A stretch of DNA of 64,000 nucleotides from Streptomyces sp. LaPpAH-108 (GTDB lineage: Bacteria > Actinomycetota > Actinomycetes > Streptomycetales > Streptomycetaceae): positions 682,001 through 746,000 of the forward strand of contig NZ_KB891993.1 in the NCBI RefSeq assembly GCF_000373625.1. The letters run 5' to 3'. The notes under the pieces are model-generated. The model was not told where the DNA came from and made no database searches. It saw only the letters and a list, made by a program, of their open reading frames with translations. Below, piece after piece: positions 1 through 8,198 of this stretch. Numbering within the stretch: position 1 is the first letter of the stretch; each line of letters starts with the position of its first letter. Made by a program: the position numbers and the translations under genes.

Positions 1-802
1 CGAGGTTGAGGGAGGACGAGAGCAGGCTGTGGCTCATGACGGGGTCGGCGGCGAGCATGGCGTCCTCGTGCGGGCCGAATCCGGCGAGCCGGTGCTCGGT
101 GAAGCGGCGCAGCGCGGCGCGGGCCTCGCGGCGGGAGGCGGGGAAGCGGCGGGGGCCGTCGCGGCCCACGAAGCGGATGCCGTCGTGCTGTTCCCAGCGG
201 TCGAGGTCGGCGCGGACCTCGGCGTCGATGTCGTCCTCGCGGGGGCGGTAGGGGGCGGGGGCGCCGAGGGTGCGGGCGCCCTTGGGCGGGGGTTCGCGGT
301 TGGCGTGGTCGTGGTTCCACCGGCCGCCTGCCGGGGTGTCGCCGTCCATGAGGAGGCCGAGTTCGCGGCGGACCCAGCGGTAGAAGTCCTCCTGGCGCAG
401 CCGTCGTCCGTCGCGCCCGTCCGCCCAGACGCGGAAGGCGTCGTGCGGCAGCAGGAAGGCGGGGGTGGGCAGCACGCGGACCCGGTCCAGGGAGCGGACC
501 AGGCGCAGGGCGGCGCGTGAGGTGGGGTGGTGGACGGTCACGGGGGCGTCGCCCACGGCTTCGCGCAGGCCCTCGCGGTAGGTCTCGGCGCGGACGTAGT
601 GGACGCGGTCGCCCAGTTCCGCGGCGCGGTGGCGCATCGCGGAGAGGATCAGGTGGGCCTTGGCGCGGTGGAAGCGGCGGCGCCGGAAGACCGAGCGGGC
701 CTCGATCATGACGACGGGCGCGTCGCGGGCGGGGCCGTCGTCGCCGGGGGTGAGGAAGTGGGGGCCGAGCTGGTCGCCGAAGAGCCAGTGCGGGTCGGTC
801 AT
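1..802 (-). CDS. Photolyase/cryptochrome-related protein, 3' end cut by window
   Basis: Translating the minus strand from the ATG at 802 gives an open frame that runs off the window start, so about 267 N-terminal residues are visible. The protein begins MTDPHWLFGDQLGPHF, and the frame contains a run ending GRWNHDHANREPPPKGARTL and the segment DPVMSHSLLSSSLNL. This resembles the N-terminal half of the deoxyribodipyrimidine photolyase-related (FeS-type cryptochrome/photolyase) family, whose members are about 500 residues and carry FAD and an iron-sulfur cluster in the C-terminal half. That half lies outside the window, so catalytic and cluster-binding residues cannot be checked. A role in light-driven DNA repair is inference from family only. 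It is followed upstream by an unrelated NUDIX gene on the same strand. Confidence 0.75.
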   Translation of the reverse strand, partial: MTDPHWLFGDQLGPHFLTPGDDGPARDAPVVMIEARSVFRRRRFHRAKAHLILSAMRHRAAELGDRVHYVRAETYREGLREAVGDAPVTVHHPTSRAALRLVRSLDRVRVLPTPAFLLPHDAFRVWADGRDGRRLRQEDFYRWVRRELGLLMDGDTPAGGRWNHDHANREPPPKGARTLGAPAPYRPREDDIDAEVRADLDRWEQHDGIRFVGRDGPRRFPASRREARAALRRFTEHRLAGFGPHEDAMLAADPVMSHSLLSSSLNL

Positions 803-895
803 GCGCGGGCCTCGTCTCCGGCGTCGTCTCTCGGGGCGGCCGGTTCCCCGGGTGCCGTCGGTCCAGCGGGGTGTCGTCAGCCCGCGCAGGTGCCG

Positions 896-1423
896 TCAGT
901 CCAGTTCAGGTGCGGGGCGCGGGGTGCGGCGGAAGAAGGTGGTGGCGCGTCTGATGCGGGAGGCGGTGTCGTTCGGGCGCCAGAGGTTGCCGAGGTAGGG
1001 GGCGTACCGGCGGGCGCCGTGGTGGTAGAAGCCGGGCAGGTGTCCGGCCAGGGGCGGCTTGAGATCGAGGGAGCGCAGGCGGGCGAAGGGCACGAACTCG
1101 GGTGTCATCCCCGACTCGCGGGCCACGGGGTGCTGGCCCTGGGCCGAGCCGTCGGCGGCGAAGACCAGGTCGACGGTGCGCTGCCGGTTGTCGGGGTCGA
1201 CGGCCTCCAGGACGAAGGCGACCCGGGTGGGTTCCACGGCGAGGCCGGTCTCCTCGCGCATCTCGCGGCGGGCGCAGGCGGCCATGCTCTCGCCCATCCG
1301 GGGGGTGCCGCCGGGCAGCACCCAGTCGTCCAGGCCCTGGGCGGTGCGGTGGACGAGCAGCACGCACTGGCCTCGGAAGAGGATGGTGGAGCAGCGGAGC
1401 ATCATGTCGTCCGGCATCGTCAT
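896..1423 (-). CDS. NUDIX hydrolase
   Basis: A 175-residue protein with a complete NUDIX box near residues 38-60: GGTPRMGES followed by the REMREETGL helix, which is the G-x5-E-x7-REUxEExGU pattern that binds Mg2+ and cleaves nucleoside-diphosphate-X substrates. The start at 1423 is set by AGGAGG six bases upstream. The C-terminal third (about residues 110-175) is extended relative to minimal NUDIX proteins and has a run of basic residues. The substrate cannot be told from sequence; it could be an oxidised nucleotide, a sugar nucleotide or a cap-like dinucleotide. It sits alone between the photolyase-related gene and the phosphatase gene, all on the minus strand, with about 90 and 140 bp gaps. 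Confidence 0.88.
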   Translation of the reverse strand: MTMPDDMMLRCSTILFRGQCVLLVHRTAQGLDDWVLPGGTPRMGESMAACARREMREETGLAVEPTRVAFVLEAVDPDNRQRTVDLVFAADGSAQGQHPVARESGMTPEFVPFARLRSLDLKPPLAGHLPGFYHHGARRYAPYLGNLWRPNDTASRIRRATTFFRRTPRPAPELD

Positions 1424-1566
1424 GCCGACCTCCTCGCGAATAACGTGCGGGTCTGCCGGCAGAGGCCATCGGCGGCGCGTTCGCGTCCGCGGTTACGGCG
1501 AGCCTCATCGCCGCGAGTGCTGCGTCCATTGTCGAACCGGTCGTCGGCACCGGCAAACGCTGCGCC

Positions 1567-3687
1567 CTACTCCGCTCCCCCGGGCGGTCCGAGGCGGGCG
1601 AGGAGGAGGGCCGTGTCGTCGCCGGAGGACTGGTCGAGCGTGTCCAGGAGCATGTCGCAGATGTCCTGGAGGGAGCCGGTGGCGGCAGGGCCACCGGTGG
1701 ACCCGGTGGCCCGTTCCAGTGCGCGGCTCAGGGCCTCGATGCCGACGTCGATGGCGTCGTGCCGGGACTCCACGAGGCCGTCGGTGTACAGGGCCAGCAG
1801 GGAGCCCTCGGGCAGTTTGGTCTCCAGCGTGCCGAACGGTACGCCGCCCACGCCGAGCGGGGCCGCGGGGGGCAGGGTGAGGAGCCGGGCGCCCTGACCG
1901 GACTGGACGAGGACGGGCGGCAGATGTCCGGCGCTGGACAGGACGCAGGTGCCGCGCTTGGGGTCGCAGACGGCGTAGACGCAGGTGGCGAAGGACTCGC
2001 TCAGCTCCGCGGCGGTCTCGTCGAGATGGCCGAGCAGTTCGGCGGGCGGCAGGTCGAGACGGGCCAGGGCGCGGGTGGTGGTGCGCAGCTGGCCCATGAT
2101 CGCGGCGGCGCGTATGCCGCTGCCCATCACGTCGCCGACGACCAGGGCGACCCGGCCGTCGTTGAGCGCCAGCACGTCGTACCAGTCGCCGCCGACCTCG
2201 GTGCCGCTCCCGGCGGGCCGGTAGCCGACGGCGATCTCCAGGCCGTCGGGCTGGTCGGGGGGCTGCTGGGGCAGCAGGCTGTGCTGGAGGGTGAGCGCGG
2301 TCTCGCGCTCGCGGCCGTAGAGCAGGGCGTTGTCCACGCTGACGGCGGCGCGGCCGACGAGTTCGCAGACGATCTGGAGGTCGCGGCTGTCGAAGGGGCG
2401 GGTGTCGGCGGTGCGGTACAGCGTGAGCACGCCGAGCACGGAGCCCCGGGCCAGCAGGGGCGCGGCCAGGACGCTGCGGACCCCGGCGCCGCGCAGCGCC
2501 TCGGCGGCCTGCTCGTCCCGGGCGATCTCGCGCAGCGCGCCGTCGTCCACGCGGGGCATCAGCACGGGGGCGGCCTCGCGGACGCTGCGGCACAGCAGCG
2601 GGGACGAGCCGGAGCCGGTGAGGCCGTCCGGCAGCTCGGCGGTGCCGTCGCTGCCGTCGGGGCGGGCGGCGGCGACCGCCAGCGTGCGGAACCCGCCGTG
2701 GTCGCCGCCCGAGTACGGGACCAGGGACCGCTGCCCGATCACGACGGAGTCCAGTACGTCGACGGTGGCCAGGTCGGCGAACCGGGGTACGACGGCGGCG
2801 GCCAGCTCCCGCACGGTCTGCTGGAGGTCCAGGGTGCTGCCGATGCCGGAGCTGGCCTCGGTGAGGGTGGCGAGGTGCCGGTGGGCCGCCGCGATCTCGG
2901 TGGCGGCCAGATGCCGTTCGGTGACGTCCACGACGGACACCGCGACGCCGAGCGGGTGGCCGCGCTGGTCCTCGATGCGGTAGTACGACTCCGACCAGGC
3001 GTGGTCGTGGTCCGGGTCGAGCGGGGTACGGCCCACCGTGCGCTGGTCCAGGATCGGCTCACCGGTGCGCAGCACCTGGCGCATCGCGGACTCGATCGCG
3101 GTGGTGTCCAGCTCGGGGAGCGTGTCCTCCAGGCGCCGCCCGCGCACCTCGTGCTCGGTGACCCCGTTGGCGGTCGTCAGGGCGCGGTTGATCCGCATCC
3201 AGCGCAGATCGGTGTCGAACACCGCGAGCCCGACCGGGGACTGGTCGATCAGCAGCTCGGACAGCGCGAGATCCCCCTCCACGCGCCGTACGGTGCCTTC
3301 GTCGGCGGCGAGCGCCAGGCCCAGCACCCGGCCGTCGGGGTCGTGCAGGCGGCCCTTGCGGTACTCCACCAGCCGGGTGGAACCGTCCTTGCACCGGGCC
3401 GGGAAGACACCCGCGAAACTCTCCCCGGCGTGGATCCGCCCGAACCGCTCGTGCGCGTGCTCCACGTCCTCCGGCGCGGCCAGCAGCTCGTCCACGGACG
3501 CGCCGAGCGCCTCCTCGGCGGCGTACCCGAAAAGCTCCTCCGCCTCGGGGCTCCACAGGACGATACGGCCCTGCCCGTCGACCACCACGGCCGAGGCGTG
3601 CAGCAGATCCAGCAGGCCCCCGGGCGCCCCGGCGTCCCGGCACCCGGCCGGTCCGGCCCCGTGGCTCCAGAGGTCCTTGCCACCCAT
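1567..3687 (-). CDS. PAS-PAS-GAF-PP2C (SpoIIE-type) sensor phosphatase
   Basis: A soluble multidomain protein of about 706 residues. Order: PAS 1 (about 20-130, with HASAVVVDGQGRIVLWSPEA), PAS 2 (about 145-255, ending VAVSVVDVTERH), GAF (about 265-450) and a C-terminal PP2C/SpoIIE phosphatase (about 470-700). The phosphatase keeps its metal-binding acidic residues: EVGGDWYD, VVGDVMGSG, ALYTDGLVE and SGDDTALLL. In Streptomyces such proteins typically dephosphorylate anti-sigma-factor antagonists in response to small-molecule, redox or light input. There is no HATPase/RsbW domain. The start at 3687 (MGGKDL) has GGGAGG eight bases upstream; an ATG at 3717 is the alternative. The frame stays open to 4020, but that extension is proline/arginine-rich repeat DNA and is not accepted. 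Confidence 0.87.
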   Translation of the reverse strand: MGGKDLWSHGAGPAGCRDAGAPGGLLDLLHASAVVVDGQGRIVLWSPEAEELFGYAAEEALGASVDELLAAPEDVEHAHERFGRIHAGESFAGVFPARCKDGSTRLVEYRKGRLHDPDGRVLGLALAADEGTVRRVEGDLALSELLIDQSPVGLAVFDTDLRWMRINRALTTANGVTEHEVRGRRLEDTLPELDTTAIESAMRQVLRTGEPILDQRTVGRTPLDPDHDHAWSESYYRIEDQRGHPLGVAVSVVDVTERHLAATEIAAAHRHLATLTEASSGIGSTLDLQQTVRELAAAVVPRFADLATVDVLDSVVIGQRSLVPYSGGDHGGFRTLAVAAARPDGSDGTAELPDGLTGSGSSPLLCRSVREAAPVLMPRVDDGALREIARDEQAAEALRGAGVRSVLAAPLLARGSVLGVLTLYRTADTRPFDSRDLQIVCELVGRAAVSVDNALLYGRERETALTLQHSLLPQQPPDQPDGLEIAVGYRPAGSGTEVGGDWYDVLALNDGRVALVVGDVMGSGIRAAAIMGQLRTTTRALARLDLPPAELLGHLDETAAELSESFATCVYAVCDPKRGTCVLSSAGHLPPVLVQSGQGARLLTLPPAAPLGVGGVPFGTLETKLPEGSLLALYTDGLVESRHDAIDVGIEALSRALERATGSTGGPAATGSLQDICDMLLDTLDQSSGDDTALLLARLGPPGGAE

Positions 3688-4198
3688 ACCCGCCGCCTCC
3701 CGTCGCCCGACCGGCATGACCACCGCCCGGGCCGCGCCTTTTGCGTCAGTTGATACCACTATGCCGCGAGGGACGCGGCAGTGCGGGGGCGCTGCCGCGC
3801 GGGCGTAAGCGGGGGTGGCGTAAGCGGGGGTGCTGTCGTGCGAGGGACGCGGCGGTGCGGGGCGGGGCTGGGGTGGCGTAAGCGGGGGTGCTTGTAGGCG
3901 GGGGTGCTGTCGTGCGACGGAGTGGGCGGGAGCGCTCCGGTGCGGCTCCGGTGCGGGGAGGCGCCGGGCCCAGGTGCGCCGCCGCGCGGCGAACGAGGCG
4001 GGGCGGCGGTGCCGTAGCACTGGGTGAGTCTGCGGCAGGGAGGAGCGACCAAGGGCCGGAAAGGAACCGCGCGGAGGCGGAAGCCGTGCCGACGGGTGTG
4101 TTCGATCAGCACCGCCGCTGGAGCCGGGTCGACAAGAGCGCCTGCCGACGACCCCGCCGCTTCCCGCAAAGCGCGCCGCAGGCGCATCCGGGCAGCAC
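3688..4198. other. Intergenic region with imperfect tandem repeats
   Basis: About 510 bp without a convincing gene, lying upstream of the phosphatase and downstream of the MFS gene (both minus strand). It holds the promoter of the phosphatase gene and the repeat block at 3763-3915. Frames crossing it in all directions translate to low-complexity Pro/Arg/Gly sequence with no initiation signals. Confidence 0.6.
3763..3915. repeat. Two imperfect tandem copies of a ~75-78 bp unit
   Basis: The unit begins GCGAGGGACGCGGC and ends GGGGGTGCTGTCGT. Copy 1 spans about 3763-3840 and copy 2 about 3841-3915. Inside the units the 16-mer GGCGTAAGCGGGGGTG occurs at 3802-3817, 3817-3832 and 3875-3890. Copy 2 differs by substitutions and short indels, so the array is decaying. 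The units do not code for a plausible peptide. They lie in the upstream region of the phosphatase gene. Confidence 0.7.
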
Positions 4199-5452
4199 TC
4201 ACGCCTCCGCCCCCGTTTCCGCCGCCACAGGCACCGCCCCGGCCGCGCCCCGGCCGGAGGCCCACCGCACGGCTGGGCCCATCGCCAGGCCCGCCGCGAG
4301 GAACAGCGCTCCCAGGAGGAGCCAGCCGAGGGTGCCGCCGGAGAGGATGAGGGTGGTCAGGAGGAGGGGGCCGATGAGGCGGGCCACAGCGGTTCCGGCG
4401 CCGTAAAAGCCCTGGTACTGGCCTTGTTTGTCGGCGGGGGCGAGGGCGAAGCCGATTTCCCAGGAGCCGGAGCCGAGCAGCATCTCGCCGAGGACCTGGA
4501 CGCAGGCGGCGGCGAGGAGCAGCAGCGCGGCGGTCCAGGCCGTGGTGCCGGAGGCCGACAGGGCGAAGCAGGCGCAGGCGGCGAGGAGGACGAGCCCGGC
4601 GTGCCGTATCGCGCGGGACGCGGAGGGCAGGTCCCTGACGCGGGCGGCCATGCGGACCTGGAAGAGGACCACGCCCACCGTGTTGACGACCAGCAGCGCC
4701 GAGACCGTCCAGCTCGGCGCCTCGGTGCGCTCCACGATCCACAGCGGCAGCACCACGCTGAGCAGCGGCATGTAGAGCAGCATGATCATGTTGAGGAGGG
4801 AGACGAGGGCGTACGGCCGGTCGCGGAGGACCGTGAGGCTCGGGCCGCCCGATCTCGCGGGCGCCGCCACCCCGGTCGGGGGCCGCAGCCGCGCCAGCAC
4901 CAGCGCCGCCACCAGGAAGCTCGCCCCGTCCGCCGCCAGCGCCGTCAGATACGACGCCTCCGTGTCGAGCCGCAGCGCGATGCCGCCCAGCGCGGCGCCG
5001 AGGGCCAGCCCGGCGTTGACGGTCGACTGGAGATACGCCCGGGTCTCGGTCCGCCGGGCGGGTTCGACCAGCCCGGCCAGCAGGGCCTGGCGTGCCGCGC
5101 CGAGCCCGCACTGGCAGCAGGTGTACGCGCAGACGGCCACCAGGAACGCCGGATACGAGCGGACGAAGAGGAACGACCCCACGGCCAGGCCCGTCGCCAC
5201 GGACATGAGGATGGCGATCCCGCGCGGACCCCGCCGGTCCGCCAGGTGGCCGAGCGGCACCCCGGCGACGGCGCCGAGCGCCCAGCCGAGCGTGAGCGCG
5301 AGGCCGATCCGGGTGGGGCTGAGGCCGACGATCCGGCTGAAGTAGAGGACCGAGCAGACGTAGTACGCGCCGTCGCCGACCGAGTTCGTCAGCTGGGCCA
5401 GCGCGAGGGTGCGCGCGGGCCCGCCGGGCGGGACGATCCGGATGAAGCGCAC
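4199..5452 (-). CDS. MFS transporter (12-TM type)
   Basis: A 417-residue integral membrane protein with about 12 hydrophobic segments and the MFS loop 2-3 signature as GHLADRRGPRG near residues 68-78. The start is GTG at 5452 with GAGAGGA upstream, giving MRFIRIVPPGG. The length and layout fit the major facilitator superfamily, proton-driven exporters or importers in the cytoplasmic membrane. The substrate cannot be assigned. No regulator is adjacent. The next gene upstream on the same strand, a DUF3224 protein, starts about 450 bp away and is probably independent. Confidence 0.85.
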   Translation of the reverse strand: MRFIRIVPPGGPARTLALAQLTNSVGDGAYYVCSVLYFSRIVGLSPTRIGLALTLGWALGAVAGVPLGHLADRRGPRGIAILMSVATGLAVGSFLFVRSYPAFLVAVCAYTCCQCGLGAARQALLAGLVEPARRTETRAYLQSTVNAGLALGAALGGIALRLDTEASYLTALAADGASFLVAALVLARLRPPTGVAAPARSGGPSLTVLRDRPYALVSLLNMIMLLYMPLLSVVLPLWIVERTEAPSWTVSALLVVNTVGVVLFQVRMAARVRDLPSASRAIRHAGLVLLAACACFALSASGTTAWTAALLLLAAACVQVLGEMLLGSGSWEIGFALAPADKQGQYQGFYGAGTAVARLIGPLLLTTLILSGGTLGWLLLGALFLAAGLAMGPAVRWASGRGAAGAVPVAAETGAEA

Positions 5453-5497
5453 GTGCGGTCCTCTCGGTCGGTGGCTCGCTCGTCGGGATGCCGGGGC

Positions 5498-5905
5498 TCA
5501 GTCGAGTGCGTAGTCGAACCAGATCCGGTGGGTGCCGTCGGTCTCGATCTCCAGGCCGCCGGTGCCGGAGATGCCGGTGAGATCGCCGGTACCGCTCGAC
5601 GGGACGATGACGAAGAACCGCGCGGCGCGGTCACTGCCCGTGGTGGTCGCCGAGTGCGCGAAGTTGAACGCGCCCTCGTGCCCGTGCAGCGAGCCCTCGA
5701 AGGACTCCATCGCCACATAGGTGCCGACCCCGGTCGTCTGGTCGAACGCGGCGGTGAACAGGGTCGCCGCGCGCCCGGTGATCTCGCCCTCGAAGTGCTT
5801 CTCCATGCGCGCGACCCCCACCGGGAGGCCGGTGGGGACGGCCGGGTCGGGTGTCACCTCGGTCGGGACGAACGCTTTCACGGTGAACGTGCCGTCAGCT
5901 CTCAT
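5498..5905 (-). CDS. DUF3224 family protein
   Basis: A 135-residue protein starting MRADGTFTVKAF at 5905. It shows the beta-barrel-like pattern of DUF3224 proteins, with KHFEGEITGRAATLFTAAF in the first half and GTGDLTGISGTGGLEIE with DGTHRIWFDYALD at the end. The family is common in Streptomyces, has an allene-oxide-cyclase-like barrel fold, and has no established reaction. There is no signal peptide or membrane segment. An upstream in-frame ATG at 5950 would add 15 arginine/glycine-rich residues that do not fit the family, so the shorter form is preferred although its ribosome-binding site is weak. Confidence 0.8.
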   Translation of the reverse strand: MRADGTFTVKAFVPTEVTPDPAVPTGLPVGVARMEKHFEGEITGRAATLFTAAFDQTTGVGTYVAMESFEGSLHGHEGAFNFAHSATTTGSDRAARFFVIVPSSGTGDLTGISGTGGLEIETDGTHRIWFDYALD

Positions 5906-5960
5906 GGGCCGACCGTATCCCCGGGGTCTGACAATCCGGCCCGGCCGCACGGACGCCCCG

Positions 5961-6821
5961 TCAGCCGCAGGTGCGGAAGTGCGTGGTCAGCCGTGTTCCG
6001 GCGGCGGGCGCCACGAGGCCGACCGGGTCGTCGGGGGACTCGGCCTGCAGTTCCAGGACGTGCACGGCGTACCCGGGCGGAGCCGTCCGGTCGATCACCT
6101 CGCCCCACTCGTCGGTCCCGGTCTCCCAATCGAGCCGGAGCGTGGAGGTCACACCGGGGCCGAGGGCGAGCGGGCGGTCCGCGAAGGTCGTCACGGTGGC
6201 GGAGTGCGTGTGGCCGCCGAACACCGCGACGATCCCGGGGTGTTCGGAGATCAGCGCGGCGAACTCGTCGGCGTTGTCGAGCATGATGGAGTCGACCAGG
6301 CCGCGCCCGAGTGCGACGGGCGGCTGATGCAGGGCGAGGGCGACCGGTGTGCCCGGGGGCAGCGCGTCGCGGATCGTGGTGCGTACCCAGGCCGCCGTCT
6401 CGCCGGCCAGGTGGCCCTCGTCACGGCCCGGGACGGTCACGTCGAGCATGAGGACGGCGAGGGGTCCGACCCGGTGGAGCCGGTTGACCGGCGTGTCGGA
6501 GGCGGGCTCGCCGAGGAGGACCTTGCGGTAGGGGCCGCGCACGTCGTGGTTGCCGGGCAGACACAGCACGGGGGCCGGGAAGTCCGCCAACAGCCTTGCG
6601 GCGGCCTCGTATTCGGGCTCGGTGCCGTGGTCCGCGATGTCCCCGGTGACCAGCAGCGCGTCGAACGGCCCCGGCATGGACCGCAGCCGGTCGAGCACCC
6701 GGACGGCACGCTCCTCGGCGCGGGCGCCGCCGTCGAGATGGAGGTCACTGACGTGGGCGAGGGTCACACGTGAACCCTGGTGCTCTGTACGCGAGTTGTC
6801 CGCTGTCACTTCCTGGGCCAT
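5961..6821 (-). CDS. Metallophosphoesterase (CpdA-like)
   Basis: A cytosolic enzyme of 286 residues with the full calcineurin-like dimetal motif set: HVSDLHLDG (about 23-31), TGDIADHG (about 60-67), GNHDVRG (about 96-102), ALHQPPV and GGHTHS. These ligate two metals and hydrolyse phosphodiesters; cAMP-type phosphodiesterases (CpdA/Icc) have the same spacing. The ATG at 6821 has GAGAGGTGG upstream. The frame stays open for another 113 codons, but that stretch is antisense to the divergent CGNR gene and is rejected. It shares a 58-bp divergent promoter region with the CGNR regulator, so joint regulation is possible. The natural substrate is not predictable. Confidence 0.88.
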   Translation of the reverse strand: MAQEVTADNSRTEHQGSRVTLAHVSDLHLDGGARAEERAVRVLDRLRSMPGPFDALLVTGDIADHGTEPEYEAAARLLADFPAPVLCLPGNHDVRGPYRKVLLGEPASDTPVNRLHRVGPLAVLMLDVTVPGRDEGHLAGETAAWVRTTIRDALPPGTPVALALHQPPVALGRGLVDSIMLDNADEFAALISEHPGIVAVFGGHTHSATVTTFADRPLALGPGVTSTLRLDWETGTDEWGEVIDRTAPPGYAVHVLELQAESPDDPVGLVAPAAGTRLTTHFRTCG

Positions 6822-6879
6822 GCCGCCACCTCTCGTCTCGTTCTCACGGTAAAGTGGACCATAACCGTTAGGAGGACTC

Positions 6880-7443
6880 ATGGAAACCCGCAGCACGCAA
6901 CCAGGGACCACCACTGCGGCACCCTCACCCCTCCATCTGACGGGCACCGTCCACCATGACGGCCACGGCGGGGTGACCGACGACCTCGCCACCGTCGCGG
7001 GGTTCCTCGCCTGGGCTCCGCCCGGCACTCCCGAAGAACTCCGGGACGAGGTGATCGACATACGACGGGCGGTCCGCACACTGTTCGCATACGCCACCGG
7101 CCGCGAGGACTCCCGCGCCGATCCGGGTCTTTCCCGGGCGCAGGCCCTCGACCTGCTCAACTCCTACACGGAACGGGGGAATGTGACGGTACGTCTGGAC
7201 TGGCCGGACCCCGGCGCGGCACCGCTTGTGCGGCTCACGGCGGCCGACCCCGCCGACCTGCCCGCTCAACTGGCCCGCTCGGCGGTGGAGTTCCTGGCCG
7301 GTCCCCAGCGGGAGCGGCTGCGCGCCTGCCCCGCACCCTACTGCGTGCGCTACTTCGTCCAGGACCACGGCAGGCAGACGTACTGCAAGACCTCGTGCGC
7401 CAACAGGGCACGTGCGGCGCGGCATTACGCCAGGAACCGGTAG
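6880..7443 (+). CDS. CGNR-type zinc-finger transcription regulator
   Basis: A 187-residue protein with an N-terminal ABATE-like domain (about 1-140) and a C-terminal zinc finger. The finger has the pattern CPAPYC followed 14 residues later by CKTSCANR. The usual CGNR signature reads CANR here, with a Gly-to-Ala change. Members are small-molecule-responsive regulators in actinobacteria. The start ATG at 6880 sits five bases after AGGAGG. It is divergent from the metallophosphoesterase gene, which may be its target. A strong hairpin follows its stop. Confidence 0.82.
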   Translation: METRSTQPGTTTAAPSPLHLTGTVHHDGHGGVTDDLATVAGFLAWAPPGTPEELRDEVIDIRRAVRTLFAYATGREDSRADPGLSRAQALDLLNSYTERGNVTVRLDWPDPGAAPLVRLTAADPADLPAQLARSAVEFLAGPQRERLRACPAPYCVRYFVQDHGRQTYCKTSCANRARAARHYARNR

Positions 7444-7461
7444 GCGCGCCGGGGACGGCAA

Positions 7462-7495
7462 CGGCAGGGCCGGTCCAGGGAGACCGACCCTGCCG
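7462..7495. terminator. Bidirectional terminator hairpin
   Basis: Two 14-base arms, 7462-7475 and 7482-7495, pair at 13 of 14 positions around a six-base loop. The hairpin lies between the converging CGNR regulator (ends 7443) and the phospholipase gene (ends 7517), so it can serve both. No long T-run follows, as usual in Streptomyces. Confidence 0.7.
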
Positions 7496-7516
7496 TCAAC
7501 TGCGCGGGGAGTACGG

Positions 7517-8002
7517 CTACTTGCTCACCGCCGCCTTGTCGGCGCCCTTCAGACCGAAGATGCTGACCGCCTGGTAGTAGGTCCAGGCGGTCGCGTTGCA
7601 GCTGGTCTTGGTGGCGCCGGAGTAGTTGTTGCACACGCGCTTGAGGTCTTCGTAGAAGGCGGAGTCGAGACGGGACTTGTTGGCGTCGAAGGCGCCGGCG
7701 GCTTTGTAGTTGCGGTAGCCGAAATCGTGGCGGGCACAGGACGTCTGGAACGGGAAGCCGAAGGGGTTGTCCGGCGAGGAACTGCAGTAGTCCGTGGACC
7801 AGTCGAACCCGTAGGCCGCCCACTGCCCCTGGTTCGAGCGAGCGGCGTACCAGGCGTTGTAACTGGCCGCGCTGGTCTGCGTCCAGGAGCTGAGCACCTG
7901 CATCTTGTCGGCGGGGGCTGCCGATGCGGTGGCGGCGGGGATGAGGACCGCGGGCAGCGCGAGAGCGGCGACGACGAGGGGAGCGGCATGACGACGACGC
8001 AT
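7517..8002 (-). CDS. Secreted prokaryotic phospholipase A2
   Basis: A 161-residue protein with a Sec signal peptide (MRRRHAAPLV, a hydrophobic core, cleavage near ATASA-AP at about residue 29). The mature part of about 130 residues matches the Streptomyces phospholipase A2 family. The catalytic His-Asp pair is in SCARHDFGYRNYK, and four cysteines in the mature chain are placed for two disulfides. The enzyme is secreted and hydrolyses the sn-2 acyl ester of phospholipids with Ca2+. The start at 8002 has GGAGG upstream. The promoter side (8003-8198) is unusually AT-rich for this window. Confidence 0.92.
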   Translation of the reverse strand: MRRRHAAPLVVAALALPAVLIPAATASAAPADKMQVLSSWTQTSAASYNAWYAARSNQGQWAAYGFDWSTDYCSSSPDNPFGFPFQTSCARHDFGYRNYKAAGAFDANKSRLDSAFYEDLKRVCNNYSGATKTSCNATAWTYYQAVSIFGLKGADKAAVSK

Positions 8003-8198
8003 GGAGACCTCCGGTGTGTGGGGCCCGTGAGTGCTCGCGGGGTTCGCGAGGCGGGCTCAGCTTGGCCCAGGAGCGCCGCCATGAACAGTCCATGTCAAAA
8101 AATAAAGGGCGAGAATTCGACCGCGCGGCATCTTCAAGTTCCGCAAAGTTCGGCAAATCTACGCGAGTTGACTGGGGTTCATATCGGGCCGACCGCGC

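Noticed and set aside
3688..4020. N-terminal extension of the sensor phosphatase
   Set aside because: The stretch is repeat DNA giving Pro/Arg-rich sequence; GGGAGG before 3687 supports the shorter form.
6822..7160. Extended N-terminus of the metallophosphoesterase up to 7160
   Set aside because: It is antisense to the CGNR gene; the ATG at 6821 has a good ribosome-binding site and starts just before the first motif.
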